Positions 1-5,229 are shown, counted from the first letter of the stretch. The stretch is DNA of 6,039 nucleotides from Deltaproteobacteria bacterium (GCA_019312985.1 JAFDCC010000272.1:1-6039); one strand, 5' to 3'. The notes: generated by a model from the sequence alone, not told the origin. Program-made: numbers and translations.

Positions 1-1
1 A

Positions 2-40
2 CGGGTTTACTTGCCCGGAACAGGAATCATGAGACGCTAG
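2..40 (+). CDS. Possible C-terminal tail of an upstream gene (partial)
   Basis: In the second frame the window opens in the middle of a reading frame (RVYLPGTGIMRR) that stops at the TAG at 38-40, one base before the ATG of the next gene. That close spacing, and the poorly placed ribosome site of the next gene (AGGAA at 22-26, 15 bases from its ATG), would fit translational coupling within an operon. Twelve residues are too few to identify a family, and the other two forward frames are also open from the window edge to stops at 30-32 and 64-66, so this is only the most plausible choice. Confidence 0.25.
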   Translation, partial: RVYLPGTGIMRR

Positions 41-41
41 G

Positions 42-1010
42 ATGGAATCCCCGGAATTGTTCATAGGGCTGTGGCACGTCCTGGGCTGGCCGTTGCTGCG
101 GCTGGTTTTTTTTATCAGCCTCGGGTTGATGATCGGCAACCTCATTGAGTCCCTGAACTGGACCCATGGTGTCGCCCGCCTCGCATCACCGCTGGTTCGG
201 GTCGCCCACCTGTCGAACGTGACCGGCGCCAGTTTTTCCATGGCCTTTTTTTCAGGGATTACCGCAAACACCATGCTTTCCGAGGCATATGACCAGGGAA
301 GAATCACGAAACGGGAACTCGTCTTCGCCAACCTGTTTAACAGCCTGCCCACGTATTTTCTCCACCTCCCGACCCTTTTTTTTCTAGCCGCCCCTCTCAT
401 AAAAGAGCAGGCCTTGGTCTATGTGGGTCTGACGCTTCTGGCCGCTTTCCTGCGCACCGCCTGTATCCTGCTTGTCGGCCGTCTGATGCTTCCGGTCAGC
501 ACGGACCTGTGCGTCACCTGCCGTCTTGCAGAGAACAGGGTCGAGTCACTGGCCCAGGCCCTGGGAAAAGCCTGGGCCCGCTTTCGGCAACGCTTCCGGC
601 GGATAGTGCTGATCACCGTTCCCATTTATACCGCTGTTTTTATCCTCAACAGGTTCGGCATGTTTGCTCTCCTGGAAGAGTGGCTTGCCGGCCACGTGCG
701 GTTTCTCACCTGGCTGCATCCGGAAAGCCTGGGAGTCGTTGCCCTGCAGCTTACGGCAGAAATAAGCGCCGGTCTCGCGGCAGCAGGGGCCCTGCTCGAC
801 AGCGGCAGCCTCGAAGCACGCCAGGTCATCCTGGCCCTGCTGGCCGGTAACGTCCTCTCTTCCCCCATGCGGGCGGCGCGGCACCAGTTTCCTTTTTATG
901 CGGGGATTTTCCAGCCGCGCCTGGCGGCGGAACTGATCGCCTTCAACCAGACATTCCGCGCCGGGTCCATAATCCTGGTTGGATTTTTTTATTATTTTCT
1001 GACAGCATAA
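42..1010 (+). CDS. Nucleoside-recognition (Gate) domain inner-membrane protein
   Basis: This is a polytopic inner-membrane protein of 322 residues. I recognise it as a member of the 'nucleoside recognition'/Gate-domain group, related to the SpmA/SpmB and concentrative nucleoside transporter gate families. Hydrophobic segments lie at about 14-36, 61-80, 98-118, 122-149, 188-208, 230-252 and 308-322. A basic, hydrophilic stretch at about 158-187 separates two halves that both carry small-residue-rich, gate-like segments: GASFSMAFFSGITANTML near 61-78, and LQLTAEISAGLAAAGALLDSG near 235-255. The N-terminal half also has FNSLPTYFLHLP near 96-107. A CVTC pair precedes the central loop. The substrate is not known for this subfamily and the nucleoside label is historical. 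The ATG at 42 follows a possible upstream stop at 38-40 and has only a distant AGGAA, so translation may be coupled. The 65-bp gap to the ferredoxin shows no terminator, so co-transcription is possible. Confidence 0.8.
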   Translation: MESPELFIGLWHVLGWPLLRLVFFISLGLMIGNLIESLNWTHGVARLASPLVRVAHLSNVTGASFSMAFFSGITANTMLSEAYDQGRITKRELVFANLFNSLPTYFLHLPTLFFLAAPLIKEQALVYVGLTLLAAFLRTACILLVGRLMLPVSTDLCVTCRLAENRVESLAQALGKAWARFRQRFRRIVLITVPIYTAVFILNRFGMFALLEEWLAGHVRFLTWLHPESLGVVALQLTAEISAGLAAAGALLDSGSLEARQVILALLAGNVLSSPMRAARHQFPFYAGIFQPRLAAELIAFNQTFRAGSIILVGFFYYFLTA

Positions 1011-1064
1011 AGTGGTATAAAGCATAGCACATTACATGTACCGTTTAATAGAAGAGCGAGCATG

Positions 1065-1075
1065 AGGAGAGGAGG
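1065..1075 (+). promoter_or_regulatory. Tandem Shine-Dalgarno for the ferredoxin gene
   Basis: The bases before the ATG at 1076 contain two purine-rich ribosome sites. AGGAG at 1065-1069 has the ideal 6-base spacing, and GGAGG at 1071-1075 touches the start codon. The first fixes the start; the second is too close to work alone but strengthens the pairing region. Strong translation is expected. Confidence 0.7.
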
Positions 1076-1267
1076 ATGGCTGTTCATATTGATGAAGATG
1101 AGTGCATTGGATGCGGCACCTGTGAAGAGACCTGTCCAGAGGTTTTCCGCTATGACAGTGAGCGTGAAAAGGCAGAGGTCATCAAGCCGGAAGGCGGGCC
1201 GCAGGACCTGATCGAAGAAGCCATTTACAATTGCCCTTCTTCCTGTATTTACCAGGATGAGGTATAG
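1076..1267 (+). CDS. Single-cluster [4Fe-4S] ferredoxin
   Basis: A small, very acidic electron-transfer protein of 63 residues, the usual length of monocluster bacterial ferredoxins of the Desulfovibrio type. The cluster motif is C10-x2-C13-x2-C16-x3-C20-P, followed by C53-P near the C terminus. From known relatives, C10, C13, C16 and C53 would bind the cubane. C20 is not needed as a ligand in this class, and there is a further C57. All the usual ligand positions hold cysteine, so a [4Fe-4S] rather than a [3Fe-4S] cluster is expected. It lacks the second CxxCxxCxxxC motif of 2[4Fe-4S] ferredoxins. It would act in the cytoplasm as a low-potential carrier; its partner cannot be told from the window. 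The neighbouring gene makes a hemerythrin-PAS protein, which suggests a redox or oxygen context, but that is inference. Confidence 0.93.
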   Translation: MAVHIDEDECIGCGTCEETCPEVFRYDSEREKAEVIKPEGGPQDLIEEAIYNCPSSCIYQDEV

Positions 1268-1278
1268 TCCGGATACAA

Positions 1279-1292
1279 TTGATTCAGGTCAA
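1279..1292 (+). promoter_or_regulatory. FNR/CRP-family-type operator upstream of the hemerythrin-PAS gene
   Basis: The site TTGATTCAGGTCAA matches the FNR-family consensus TTGAT-N4-ATCAA at 9 of 10 defined positions; the one change (G at 1288) turns the second half-site into TTGAC on the other strand. Its centre (1285.5) lies about 42 bases before the start point predicted from the -10 at 1316-1321, which is the class II activator position. Which regulator binds (FNR, DNR, HcpR or another member) cannot be told. Confidence 0.55.
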
Positions 1293-1310
1293 GGAAATGG
1301 GGCAGGTGCA

Positions 1311-1324
1311 TGCAGTATGCTGCA
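1311..1324 (+). promoter_or_regulatory. -10 element inside a 5-bp inverted repeat
   Basis: TATGCT at 1316-1321 keeps the first, second, third and last bases of a TATAAT box and predicts a start point near 1328. No TTGACA-like -35 is present at the right distance (GGAAAT at 1293-1298), as expected for an activator-dependent promoter. The -10 is overlapped by the dyad TGCAG (1311-1315)/CTGCA (1320-1324), so a repressor binding here would block the promoter. Both roles are inferred from position. Confidence 0.4.
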
Positions 1325-1327
1325 ATT

Positions 1328-1360
1328 GTCCTGCAGGCATACCATGCAACCATGCAGGAC
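1328..1360 (+). promoter_or_regulatory. Hairpin at the predicted 5' end of the hemerythrin-PAS mRNA
   Basis: GTCCTGCA (1328-1335) pairs perfectly with TGCAGGAC (1353-1360). Inside the loop, GCAT (1337-1340) pairs with ATGC (1344-1347) around ACC. No T-run follows, so this is not an intrinsic terminator of the ferredoxin gene. It starts where transcription is predicted to begin, so it could stabilise the 5' end or act as a DNA operator. It also holds two tandem copies of accatgca (1341-1348 and 1349-1356). Confidence 0.4.
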
Positions 1361-1417
1361 CTTTACTGTTGATACAATGGATGGGTTTTAAGGATTACTG
1401 AGAGCGGGAGGCGGATT

Positions 1418-2377
1418 ATGGAGCATTATACGCGGTGGGATGATTTTCTCGTGGCAGAGCACGAGATGATAGAACGGGCCATGGCGGTCCTGAAAAAAAA
1501 CCTGGAGGAAATTGACCGGGCGGCCAAAGAGCCGTTGCACCTGCAGCGGGCCCTGGATTTTCTCCTGGAGTTCGGTGACAAAATGCATAACAGCAAGGAG
1601 GAACAGTTTCTCTTCCCGCTTATGGGCCAAAAAGGCCTGCCGGTGGAGGGCGGGCCCATCGGCGTCATGCTGATGGAACATGACGCGGAGAGAAAACTGC
1701 TTCTGCGGATGATGGCAGAGCTTCCCACCCTTGCCGAGGCAACCGCTGTCAGCCGTCAGAAATTTGCCGCCGAAGGCTTTGAATACCTCAAGATACGGGC
1801 CGAGCATATCTGGAAAGAAAATGACGTGCTCTACGGCATGGGCCGCAAGGTCATTACCGACGAGGAAAATGGAGTTCTGCTCGAAGAATTCAACAATCTT
1901 GATACCGGGACATACGGCGAAAACGCCCGGGAAAAATACCAGCAGATGTTGGCAGAGGTTGAAAAGGGCAGCGAGGCCAGAAAACGCCTGGTCCGGAATC
2001 TCTCATACGAACAAATCGATGCGATCATGGAGACCCTGCCCTTTGAAGTGACCTTTGTCGATGCGGAAGATACCGTGGCCTATTTCAACAAGCTGGACAA
2101 AACGAAACTGTTTCCTCGGACCCGCTCCGTCATCGGCCGTAAGGTTGAAAAATGCCACCCCGAGAAGAGTGTTGACATGGTGCGCCAGATCGTCTCCGGC
2201 TTCAAGGAGCGGACCATGGACCATGCCGAATTCTGGATCGATTTCCGGGGCGATAAGATCCTGATACGCTACTACCCGGTTTACAGCGAGGCAGGAGACT
2301 ACATGGGGGTTCTCGAAGTGACGCAGGCCATCGGAGCCATCCAGAAGATTGAGGGGGAAAAACGGCTTATGTACTGA
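1418..2377 (+). CDS. Hemerythrin (HHE) plus PAS domain protein, DUF438-related
   Basis: A 319-residue cytoplasmic protein with two domains. The N-terminal four-helix hemerythrin domain (about 5-145) shows every expected diiron ligand: H15, H57 with E61, H88, and H130 with E134, in the contexts AEHEMIE, MHNSKEEQFLFPLM, MEHDAE and EHIWKEND. After a helical linker (about 150-192), a PAS domain (about 196-310) carries the features I associate with DUF438 proteins: ETLPFEVTFVDAEDTVAYF, FPRT, VIGRKVEKCHP, AEFWIDF and GVLEVTQ. Full DUF438 proteins have an extra N-terminal domain, which is missing here. No kinase, GGDEF or DNA-binding output domain follows, so it either signals by protein contact or is an oxygen/NO/iron-handling protein. 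The start has GGGAGG at 1406-1411, six bases before the ATG. An FNR-type box lies upstream and a strong terminator follows directly, so it is probably monocistronic or the last gene of a unit. Confidence 0.92.
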   Translation: MEHYTRWDDFLVAEHEMIERAMAVLKKNLEEIDRAAKEPLHLQRALDFLLEFGDKMHNSKEEQFLFPLMGQKGLPVEGGPIGVMLMEHDAERKLLLRMMAELPTLAEATAVSRQKFAAEGFEYLKIRAEHIWKENDVLYGMGRKVITDEENGVLLEEFNNLDTGTYGENAREKYQQMLAEVEKGSEARKRLVRNLSYEQIDAIMETLPFEVTFVDAEDTVAYFNKLDKTKLFPRTRSVIGRKVEKCHPEKSVDMVRQIVSGFKERTMDHAEFWIDFRGDKILIRYYPVYSEAGDYMGVLEVTQAIGAIQKIEGEKRLMY

Positions 2378-2400
2378 ACCGCTGGTACGGTTGTTGATGA

Positions 2401-2434
2401 AAAGGGGAGCCGCAGTCTCGGCTCCCCTTTTTTT
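2401..2434 (+). terminator. Strong intrinsic terminator after the hemerythrin-PAS gene
   Basis: A perfect 9-bp GC-rich stem, GGGGAGCCG (2404-2412) with CGGCTCCCC (2419-2427), closes a 6-base loop and is followed by seven T residues (2428-2434). It starts 26 bases after the stop codon. The AAA before the stem can pair with the first T residues. The run of A upstream is short, so termination is mainly for the plus strand. Confidence 0.93.
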
Positions 2435-2682
2435 ATTGGGTCCGCAGCACCCAATTTTCGTGGCTGCATATCCGCCGGCCCAAAACAAGGGATTGCGACT
2501 CTCAATATACGGTGTTTCACCTATGGTGTTTTTGGTTGTTTCCGGCACAATGGGGGTAACTGTAACACCGGGGCAGCCCCTATTCCCCCGGCTCTGCGGC
2601 CTCTTGCCGTGTAAAACCTCCGGTTGGCGGCAGATAACCGGACCCGGAACAACTTCAGGTATTAGAAATATCAGGAGACTGC
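2435..2682. other. Non-coding gap before the methyltransferase gene
   Basis: Together with the terminator this makes about 305 bp without a gene. A 114-codon forward frame passes through it but also crosses the terminator and has no family-like sequence. The gap holds copy A of the hairpin repeat (2484-2532). It also holds a G/C-run cluster in which GGGG (2570-2573) can pair either with CCCC (2577-2580) or, as CCGGGG (2568-2573), with CCCCGG (2586-2591). A clean 7-bp dyad, TCCGGTT (2619-2625)/AACCGGA (2636-2642), lies 40 bp before the next start codon. I see no convincing -35/-10 pair. Confidence 0.6.
2484..2532 (+). repeat. Hairpin repeat, copy A
   Basis: This stretch matches 3287-3335 at 39 of 49 positions without a gap. 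It begins with AACAAGGGATT and ends in a hairpin, GGTG (2511-2514)/CACC (2518-2521) around TTT, extended by ATA (2507-2509)/TAT (2522-2524) with a bulged C at 2510. GGTG and five T residues follow. Several differences from copy B lie in the stem and yet both copies fold, which points to a selected structure. It could be a weak terminator, a processing site or a remnant of a small repeated element. Confidence 0.6.
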
Positions 2683-3267
2683 ATGCTTTTTGAATACTGC
2701 CTGCTTGCCGTGGTACTGGGCTCTGTCGCGGTGAGCCTGGCATATACAGCCATAACCGGCATCTCGCCTGTTTCCAGCACGCGGCAATCGAGGAAACGGA
2801 TGCTGCGCAGTATCCCGGCGGACCAGGGCGGCACAATATATGAACTGGGCGCCGGCTGGGGTGCGGTGGCCTTTCCTCTGGCGCGCCGCTGCCCGGATGC
2901 CACCGTCGTCGCCTATGAGCTTTACCCGGTGCCCTGGCTCTACATGAAGCTCTGCCGCATGCTCTTCGGCCCGCATAACCTCAAGGTCCGGCGCCGGAAC
3001 TTTTTCAGGGAAAACCTGGCAAAAGCCTCACTGGTGGTATGCTATCTCTATCCTGGGGCCATGGAAAAACTTTCCAGTAAGCTTGTCCTGGAATTGGAAC
3101 CTCGTGCCAGGGTAATTTCAAATACCTTTGCCATACCGTCCTGGACACCGCAGCTGGTTCAGAACCTGGAAGATGTCATGTGCCCGCAGGTATTCCACTA
3201 TGAGATGCACAGCGTCATTGCGAACATACAGCAACATATAGGCGTGCTCTCCTCAATTATCGGCTGA
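2683..3267 (+). CDS. Membrane-anchored class I SAM-dependent methyltransferase (ATPSCKMT/FAM173-like)
   Basis: A 194-residue protein with one N-terminal membrane segment (about 5-26) and a Rossmann-type methyltransferase domain. SAM-binding motif I is YELGAGWGAVAFPLAR (53-68). The acidic residue after strand 2 is E79 in VVAYELYPVPW. NFFRENL (106-112) precedes the strand-4 motif LVVCYLYPGAMEKL (117-130), and ARVISNTFAIPSW (142-154) follows. The order of these blocks, including the F-x-x-P-x-W segment, resembles the FAM173/ATPSCKMT lysine methyltransferases of mitochondria and their bacterial relatives; the target of the bacterial proteins is not known to me. The ATG at 2683 has AGGAG at 2673-2677, five bases upstream. 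The gene stands alone between two copies of the hairpin repeat. It might instead methylate a lipid or small molecule at the membrane; methyltransferase activity itself is well supported. Confidence 0.85.
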   Translation: MLFEYCLLAVVLGSVAVSLAYTAITGISPVSSTRQSRKRMLRSIPADQGGTIYELGAGWGAVAFPLARRCPDATVVAYELYPVPWLYMKLCRMLFGPHNLKVRRRNFFRENLAKASLVVCYLYPGAMEKLSSKLVLELEPRARVISNTFAIPSWTPQLVQNLEDVMCPQVFHYEMHSVIANIQQHIGVLSSIIG

Positions 3268-3286
3268 ATCGTATCAACTCCGGCAG

Positions 3287-3335
3287 AACAAGGGATTACG
3301 AAGCTTCATATAAGGTGTTTACCTTATGGTTTTTT
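3287..3335 (+). repeat. Hairpin repeat, copy B
   Basis: Second copy of the element at 2484-2532, starting 20 bp after the methyltransferase stop. Its hairpin is perfect: ATAAGGT (3310-3316) pairs with ACCTTAT (3321-3327) around GTTT. GG and six T residues (3330-3335) follow, so here the element could end transcription of the methyltransferase gene, although only two of the seven stem pairs are G-C. The pairing register is shifted by one base from copy A. Confidence 0.6.
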
Positions 3336-3393
3336 CTTGTCTCGTGCTGCATACTGTTAGAAGGTAATGTCAGTATTTTTTCTCAAGGGGCAA

Positions 3394-3445
3394 TTGGGGA
3401 ATTTGTGACCCAAAGCCATCAATTCAGGTAAAAAAGGAGTAGGAA
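3394..3445 (+). promoter_or_regulatory. Leader of the lipoprotein-like gene with Shine-Dalgarno
   Basis: A weak stem, TTGGG (3394-3398)/CCCAA (3409-3413) with a 10-base loop, lies in the leader. AAGGAG at 3434-3439 sits six bases before the GTG at 3446 and decides the start over the in-frame ATG at 3479, which lacks a good ribosome site. No clear promoter hexamers were found in 3336-3445. Confidence 0.5.
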
Positions 3446-3952
3446 GTGAAAAAGAGCAACACCGTTACACATGGGAAAATGGTCCTGTATGCAATTCTGC
3501 TGCTGTTTTTAACGGGCAGCGTCATCAACTGTGGCGGGGGAGGCTCTTCGGCGCCTGCAAAGATTAATGCCCCGAAGACCCTGATCCAAGATTTCATCGC
3601 CAAGCACCAGATCATGGTCGACACAGCCCTGGTTGATTTTTATGTAACCGAAGAACAGCCAGAGGTTGCGGCCGCCGTGCAGAAGGCCATTGATCAGACG
3701 TCAGCAGCCGGTGATCTCCAGAAACTGCAGCAGGCGACTTTTGATTTCAGCAACCTGCAGATAGACCTAACCGGCGAGAAAGAGGAATATATCAACGATG
3801 AACCGCAAAAAATTATCCAGGTTTCCGTGTCGGGCAGCTATATCATGGAGCAGTCAAATGAGAAAAAAACCATCCAGGCGGACAGCACAATTGTCCTCCA
3901 GATGGTTGACAATGCCTGGAAAGTGACCGAAAGAATCCATCCCTGGAGCTGA
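3446..3952 (+). CDS. Secreted, probably lipid-anchored protein of unknown function
   Basis: A 168-residue protein with an export signal: basic start (MKKSNTVTHGK), hydrophobic core (about 12-27) and a cysteine (C29) followed by GGGGSS. The Cys-Gly-rich tether is typical of bacterial lipoproteins, but the residue before C29 is Asn (VINC), not the usual Gly, Ala or Ser, so lipid attachment is likely but not certain. The mature part has a helical first half (about 44-103) and a strand-rich second half (about 105-168), with alternating strands such as IIQVSVSGSYIM, STIVLQMVDNAWKVTERI. This helix-then-sheet pattern recalls the small NTF2-like/DUF4878-type extracytoplasmic proteins, but I do not recognise a specific family. 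It starts with GTG behind a good ribosome site. It seems to be a single gene, separated from the methyltransferase by a hairpin repeat and from trmO by a shared terminator. Confidence 0.75.
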   Translation: MKKSNTVTHGKMVLYAILLLFLTGSVINCGGGGSSAPAKINAPKTLIQDFIAKHQIMVDTALVDFYVTEEQPEVAAAVQKAIDQTSAAGDLQKLQQATFDFSNLQIDLTGEKEEYINDEPQKIIQVSVSGSYIMEQSNEKKTIQADSTIVLQMVDNAWKVTERIHPWS

Positions 3953-4328
3953 CAGCAGGATTTATTGCAAGCCTTCTCAACTGCAGTTTAGCTGAACGGT
4001 CTTAAAAGTGCTTGAAGTTGGAAGTGTTTGAAATGCCTCAAGTTACGGGTTCCAAAGCTGTACATGCTTAACTTGTATTATCCGGGGCGAATGTGAAAAT
4101 TTCAAGTAAGCAGCCGGCCACGGCTTTAGCTTCACGGTAAAAAAGGGGCCCCGATTATGGGGCCCTTTTTTTGTTTCCCGCCCGCCGTTTTTTGCCTGGC
4201 ACTGTATCGAAACAACCGGGCTTCCCTCCGCCAATTATCACGGCAGGACTGTTGCCGGATGCTGCTACCGGCTTATGCGGGCTGACAGTAACAGGCAATG
4301 CCGTCAAATGCGCCCTGCAGTAATGTCC
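3953..4328. other. Non-coding gap between the convergent lipoprotein-like and trmO genes
   Basis: About 376 bp without a convincing gene. It includes two adjoining, similar 16-base units (aagtgcttgaagttgg and aagtgtttgaaatgcc, near 4005-4045), which look like a short eroded tandem repeat. It also holds the terminator at 4139-4172 and a small stem GCCGG (4254-4258)/CCGGC (4268-4272). Short reading frames on both strands cross the terminator and show no family-like sequence. I see nothing else in it. Confidence 0.6.
4139..4172. terminator. Intrinsic terminator, probably bidirectional
   Basis: A 7-bp all-GC stem, GGGCCCC (4146-4152) with GGGGCCC (4159-4165), encloses a 6-base loop. It is preceded by six A residues (4139-4144) and followed by seven T residues (4166-4172). 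The A-run becomes a U-run on the minus strand, so it can end transcription from the lipoprotein-like gene on the plus strand and from trmO on the minus strand. It lies about 187 bp after the first and 157 bp after the second. Confidence 0.9.
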
Positions 4329-4754
4329 TTAGCCTGGCTGCTGTTTTCTGCGGCCGGAGACAATAGAACTTTTTATATCGATCACCGGGGTGTTGTCCAG
4401 TATGTCGACACCCTTGACGCTGAGCACGGTGTCCTCGATTTTTTCCACAAGCAGTTCGGAGACGGCAATGGGATTGGGTCGGACCGGACTGCGGGTGGAA
4501 AAAACGCCGCGCTTGGGACGCGATGTGTCACCGCGGGGGTGCACCTGCAGAACAGTACGGTCGGCCCTGTCAAGCCAGAAGAGGACGACTATGGTGTCTC
4601 CCTTGCAAATACCCTGCAGCGCGGCACGAAACTGAGGGTATATCTCGATGGTGCCCCTGTGTTGCGACACATCATAGTTCCTCGGTGTTGCATCACGGCT
4701 TTTGAGGCCGCAGTGCAGGATTCCTATGGGATTTAGCGTAATGGCGCCCATCAT
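4329..4754 (-). CDS. trmO: tRNA (N6-threonylcarbamoyladenosine-37)-N6-methyltransferase TrmO (UPF0066/TsaA family)
   Basis: TrmO uses SAM to methylate t6A at position 37 of tRNAs reading ACY codons, giving m6t6A in the anticodon loop. The 141-residue product shows the family signature clearly: VHPRGD (71-76), then RGVFSTRSPVRPNPIAVSE (82-100), and the closing VDILDNTPVIDIKS (116-129). The N-terminal LNPIGILH (7-14) matches the first strand of the family's small beta-barrel fold. It is the short, barrel-only form; the E. coli protein is about 235 residues because of a C-terminal extension missing here. Two ATG codons are adjacent (4754 and 4751). An in-frame stop lies 12 codons upstream with no other start between, so the start is secure even though the ribosome site is weak. 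A promoter at 4796-4823 fits. It is transcribed toward the lipoprotein-like gene. Substrate choice is inferred from the family: some archaeal-type short members are less well studied. Confidence 0.9.
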   Translation of the reverse strand: MMGAITLNPIGILHCGLKSRDATPRNYDVSQHRGTIEIYPQFRAALQGICKGDTIVVLFWLDRADRTVLQVHPRGDTSRPKRGVFSTRSPVRPNPIAVSELLVEKIEDTVLSVKGVDILDNTPVIDIKSSIVSGRRKQQPG

Positions 4755-4795
4755 GTTCCGGTCGATTGTCGTGCTGCATGCAGTTCGTTACTCCA

Positions 4796-4823
4796 ACTAT
4801 ACAGATTCTTTCAAAGGCGTAAA
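4796..4823 (-). promoter_or_regulatory. Candidate sigma70-type promoter of trmO
   Basis: On the minus strand TTTACG (4818-4823) and TATAGT (4796-4801) are separated by 16 bases, matching the consensus at four and five positions. The predicted start near 4789 leaves a leader of about 35 bases. That leader contains a perfect 10-bp palindrome, CTGCATGCAG (4774-4783), which might be an operator. Confidence 0.5.
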
Positions 4824-4855
4824 CTAAATAATCTTTTCGCACATCCCCGAGAAAG

Positions 4856-4952
4856 AGCCGGCCTGCCGGCATGGGGCCAGTCCAATTTTCCGAAATTTTG
4901 GAAAATGCGGTGCGTTTTTTTGGAAAAATGTTTCGGGAGGAGCTGGCCGGCT
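4856..4952. repeat. Nested inverted repeats forming a large imperfect hairpin
   Basis: The outer arms AGCCGGCC (4856-4863) and GGCCGGCT (4945-4952) are perfect inverted repeats. A competing set also pairs: GGCCAGTCC (4875-4883) with GGA-g-CTGGCC (4939-4948, one bulged base), then CCGAAATTTT (4890-4899) with AAAA-tg-TTTCGG (4925-4936). Separately, 4885-4906 is a 22-bp palindrome with arms ATTTTCC/GGAAAAT and a centre broken only by a G-T pair. This could be a structured RNA, an operator, or the remains of a small inverted-repeat element. Confidence 0.45.
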
Positions 4953-5229
4953 AAATGATAATTCTCTTAAGTATATGATAATATTATGCTTTAATATAAA
5001 TATAATTTCCGGTGTGATCTTTGCACGCATATTACCAAAATACGGCATTACGGTTTTACGGATTTGATCTGCCGGTGGCACAGGTATGAACCCGAAGAAA
5101 GAGGATGTCCTACCGGGTGGACGAATATGAATGATCGGAAAAGAATGCGGCAAAATAACCCTGGAACCCTGAAACGTGAGCGAAAAAGAATTTCATCATA
5201 GATGCACTGCAGTTCTGCCAAGCACGGCC

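Larger units (their letters stand above)
4755..5229. other. Non-coding region between the divergent trmO and membrane protease genes
   Basis: About 480 bp in which I find no believable gene; the 109- and 82-codon minus-strand frames look random and one overlaps the protease gene. It holds the trmO promoter, the inverted-repeat cluster at 4856-4952 and a very AT-rich stretch (about 4953-5009). In that stretch ATGATAAT occurs at 4955-4962 and 4975-4982, exactly 20 bp apart, and a TATAAT stands at 5001-5006 without a matching -35. From 5010 to 5229 I see no further signal. Confidence 0.6.

Noticed and set aside
546..1025. 159-codon minus-strand frame
   Set aside because: Antisense to the Gate-domain membrane protein, whose membrane segments and family features explain this stretch.
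2545..2660. Riboswitch (c-di-GMP class I) before the methyltransferase gene
   Set aside because: There are G/C runs and a dyad, but the conserved core segments of that riboswitch are not present.
2349..2693. 114-codon forward frame between the hemerythrin-PAS and methyltransferase genes
   Set aside because: It reads through the terminator at 2401-2434 and through copy A of the hairpin repeat, has no ribosome site and no recognisable domain.
2003..2836. 277-codon minus-strand open frame
   Set aside because: It lies opposite the end of the hemerythrin-PAS gene, crosses the strong terminator and enters the methyltransferase gene. Its sequence resembles no family and is rich in residues typical of antisense frames.
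2484..3360. Integron gene cassette with the two repeats as attC sites
   Set aside because: The repeats lack the paired RYYYAAC/GTTRRRY core sites, are conserved in primary sequence unlike most attC pairs, and no integrase is visible.
4275..4736. 153-codon forward frame
   Set aside because: It is the antisense shadow of trmO, whose family motifs on the minus strand are unmistakable.
4824..5153. 109-codon minus-strand frame in the trmO/protease gap
   Set aside because: It spans the inverted repeats and the AT-rich patch, has low-complexity composition and no recognisable motif.
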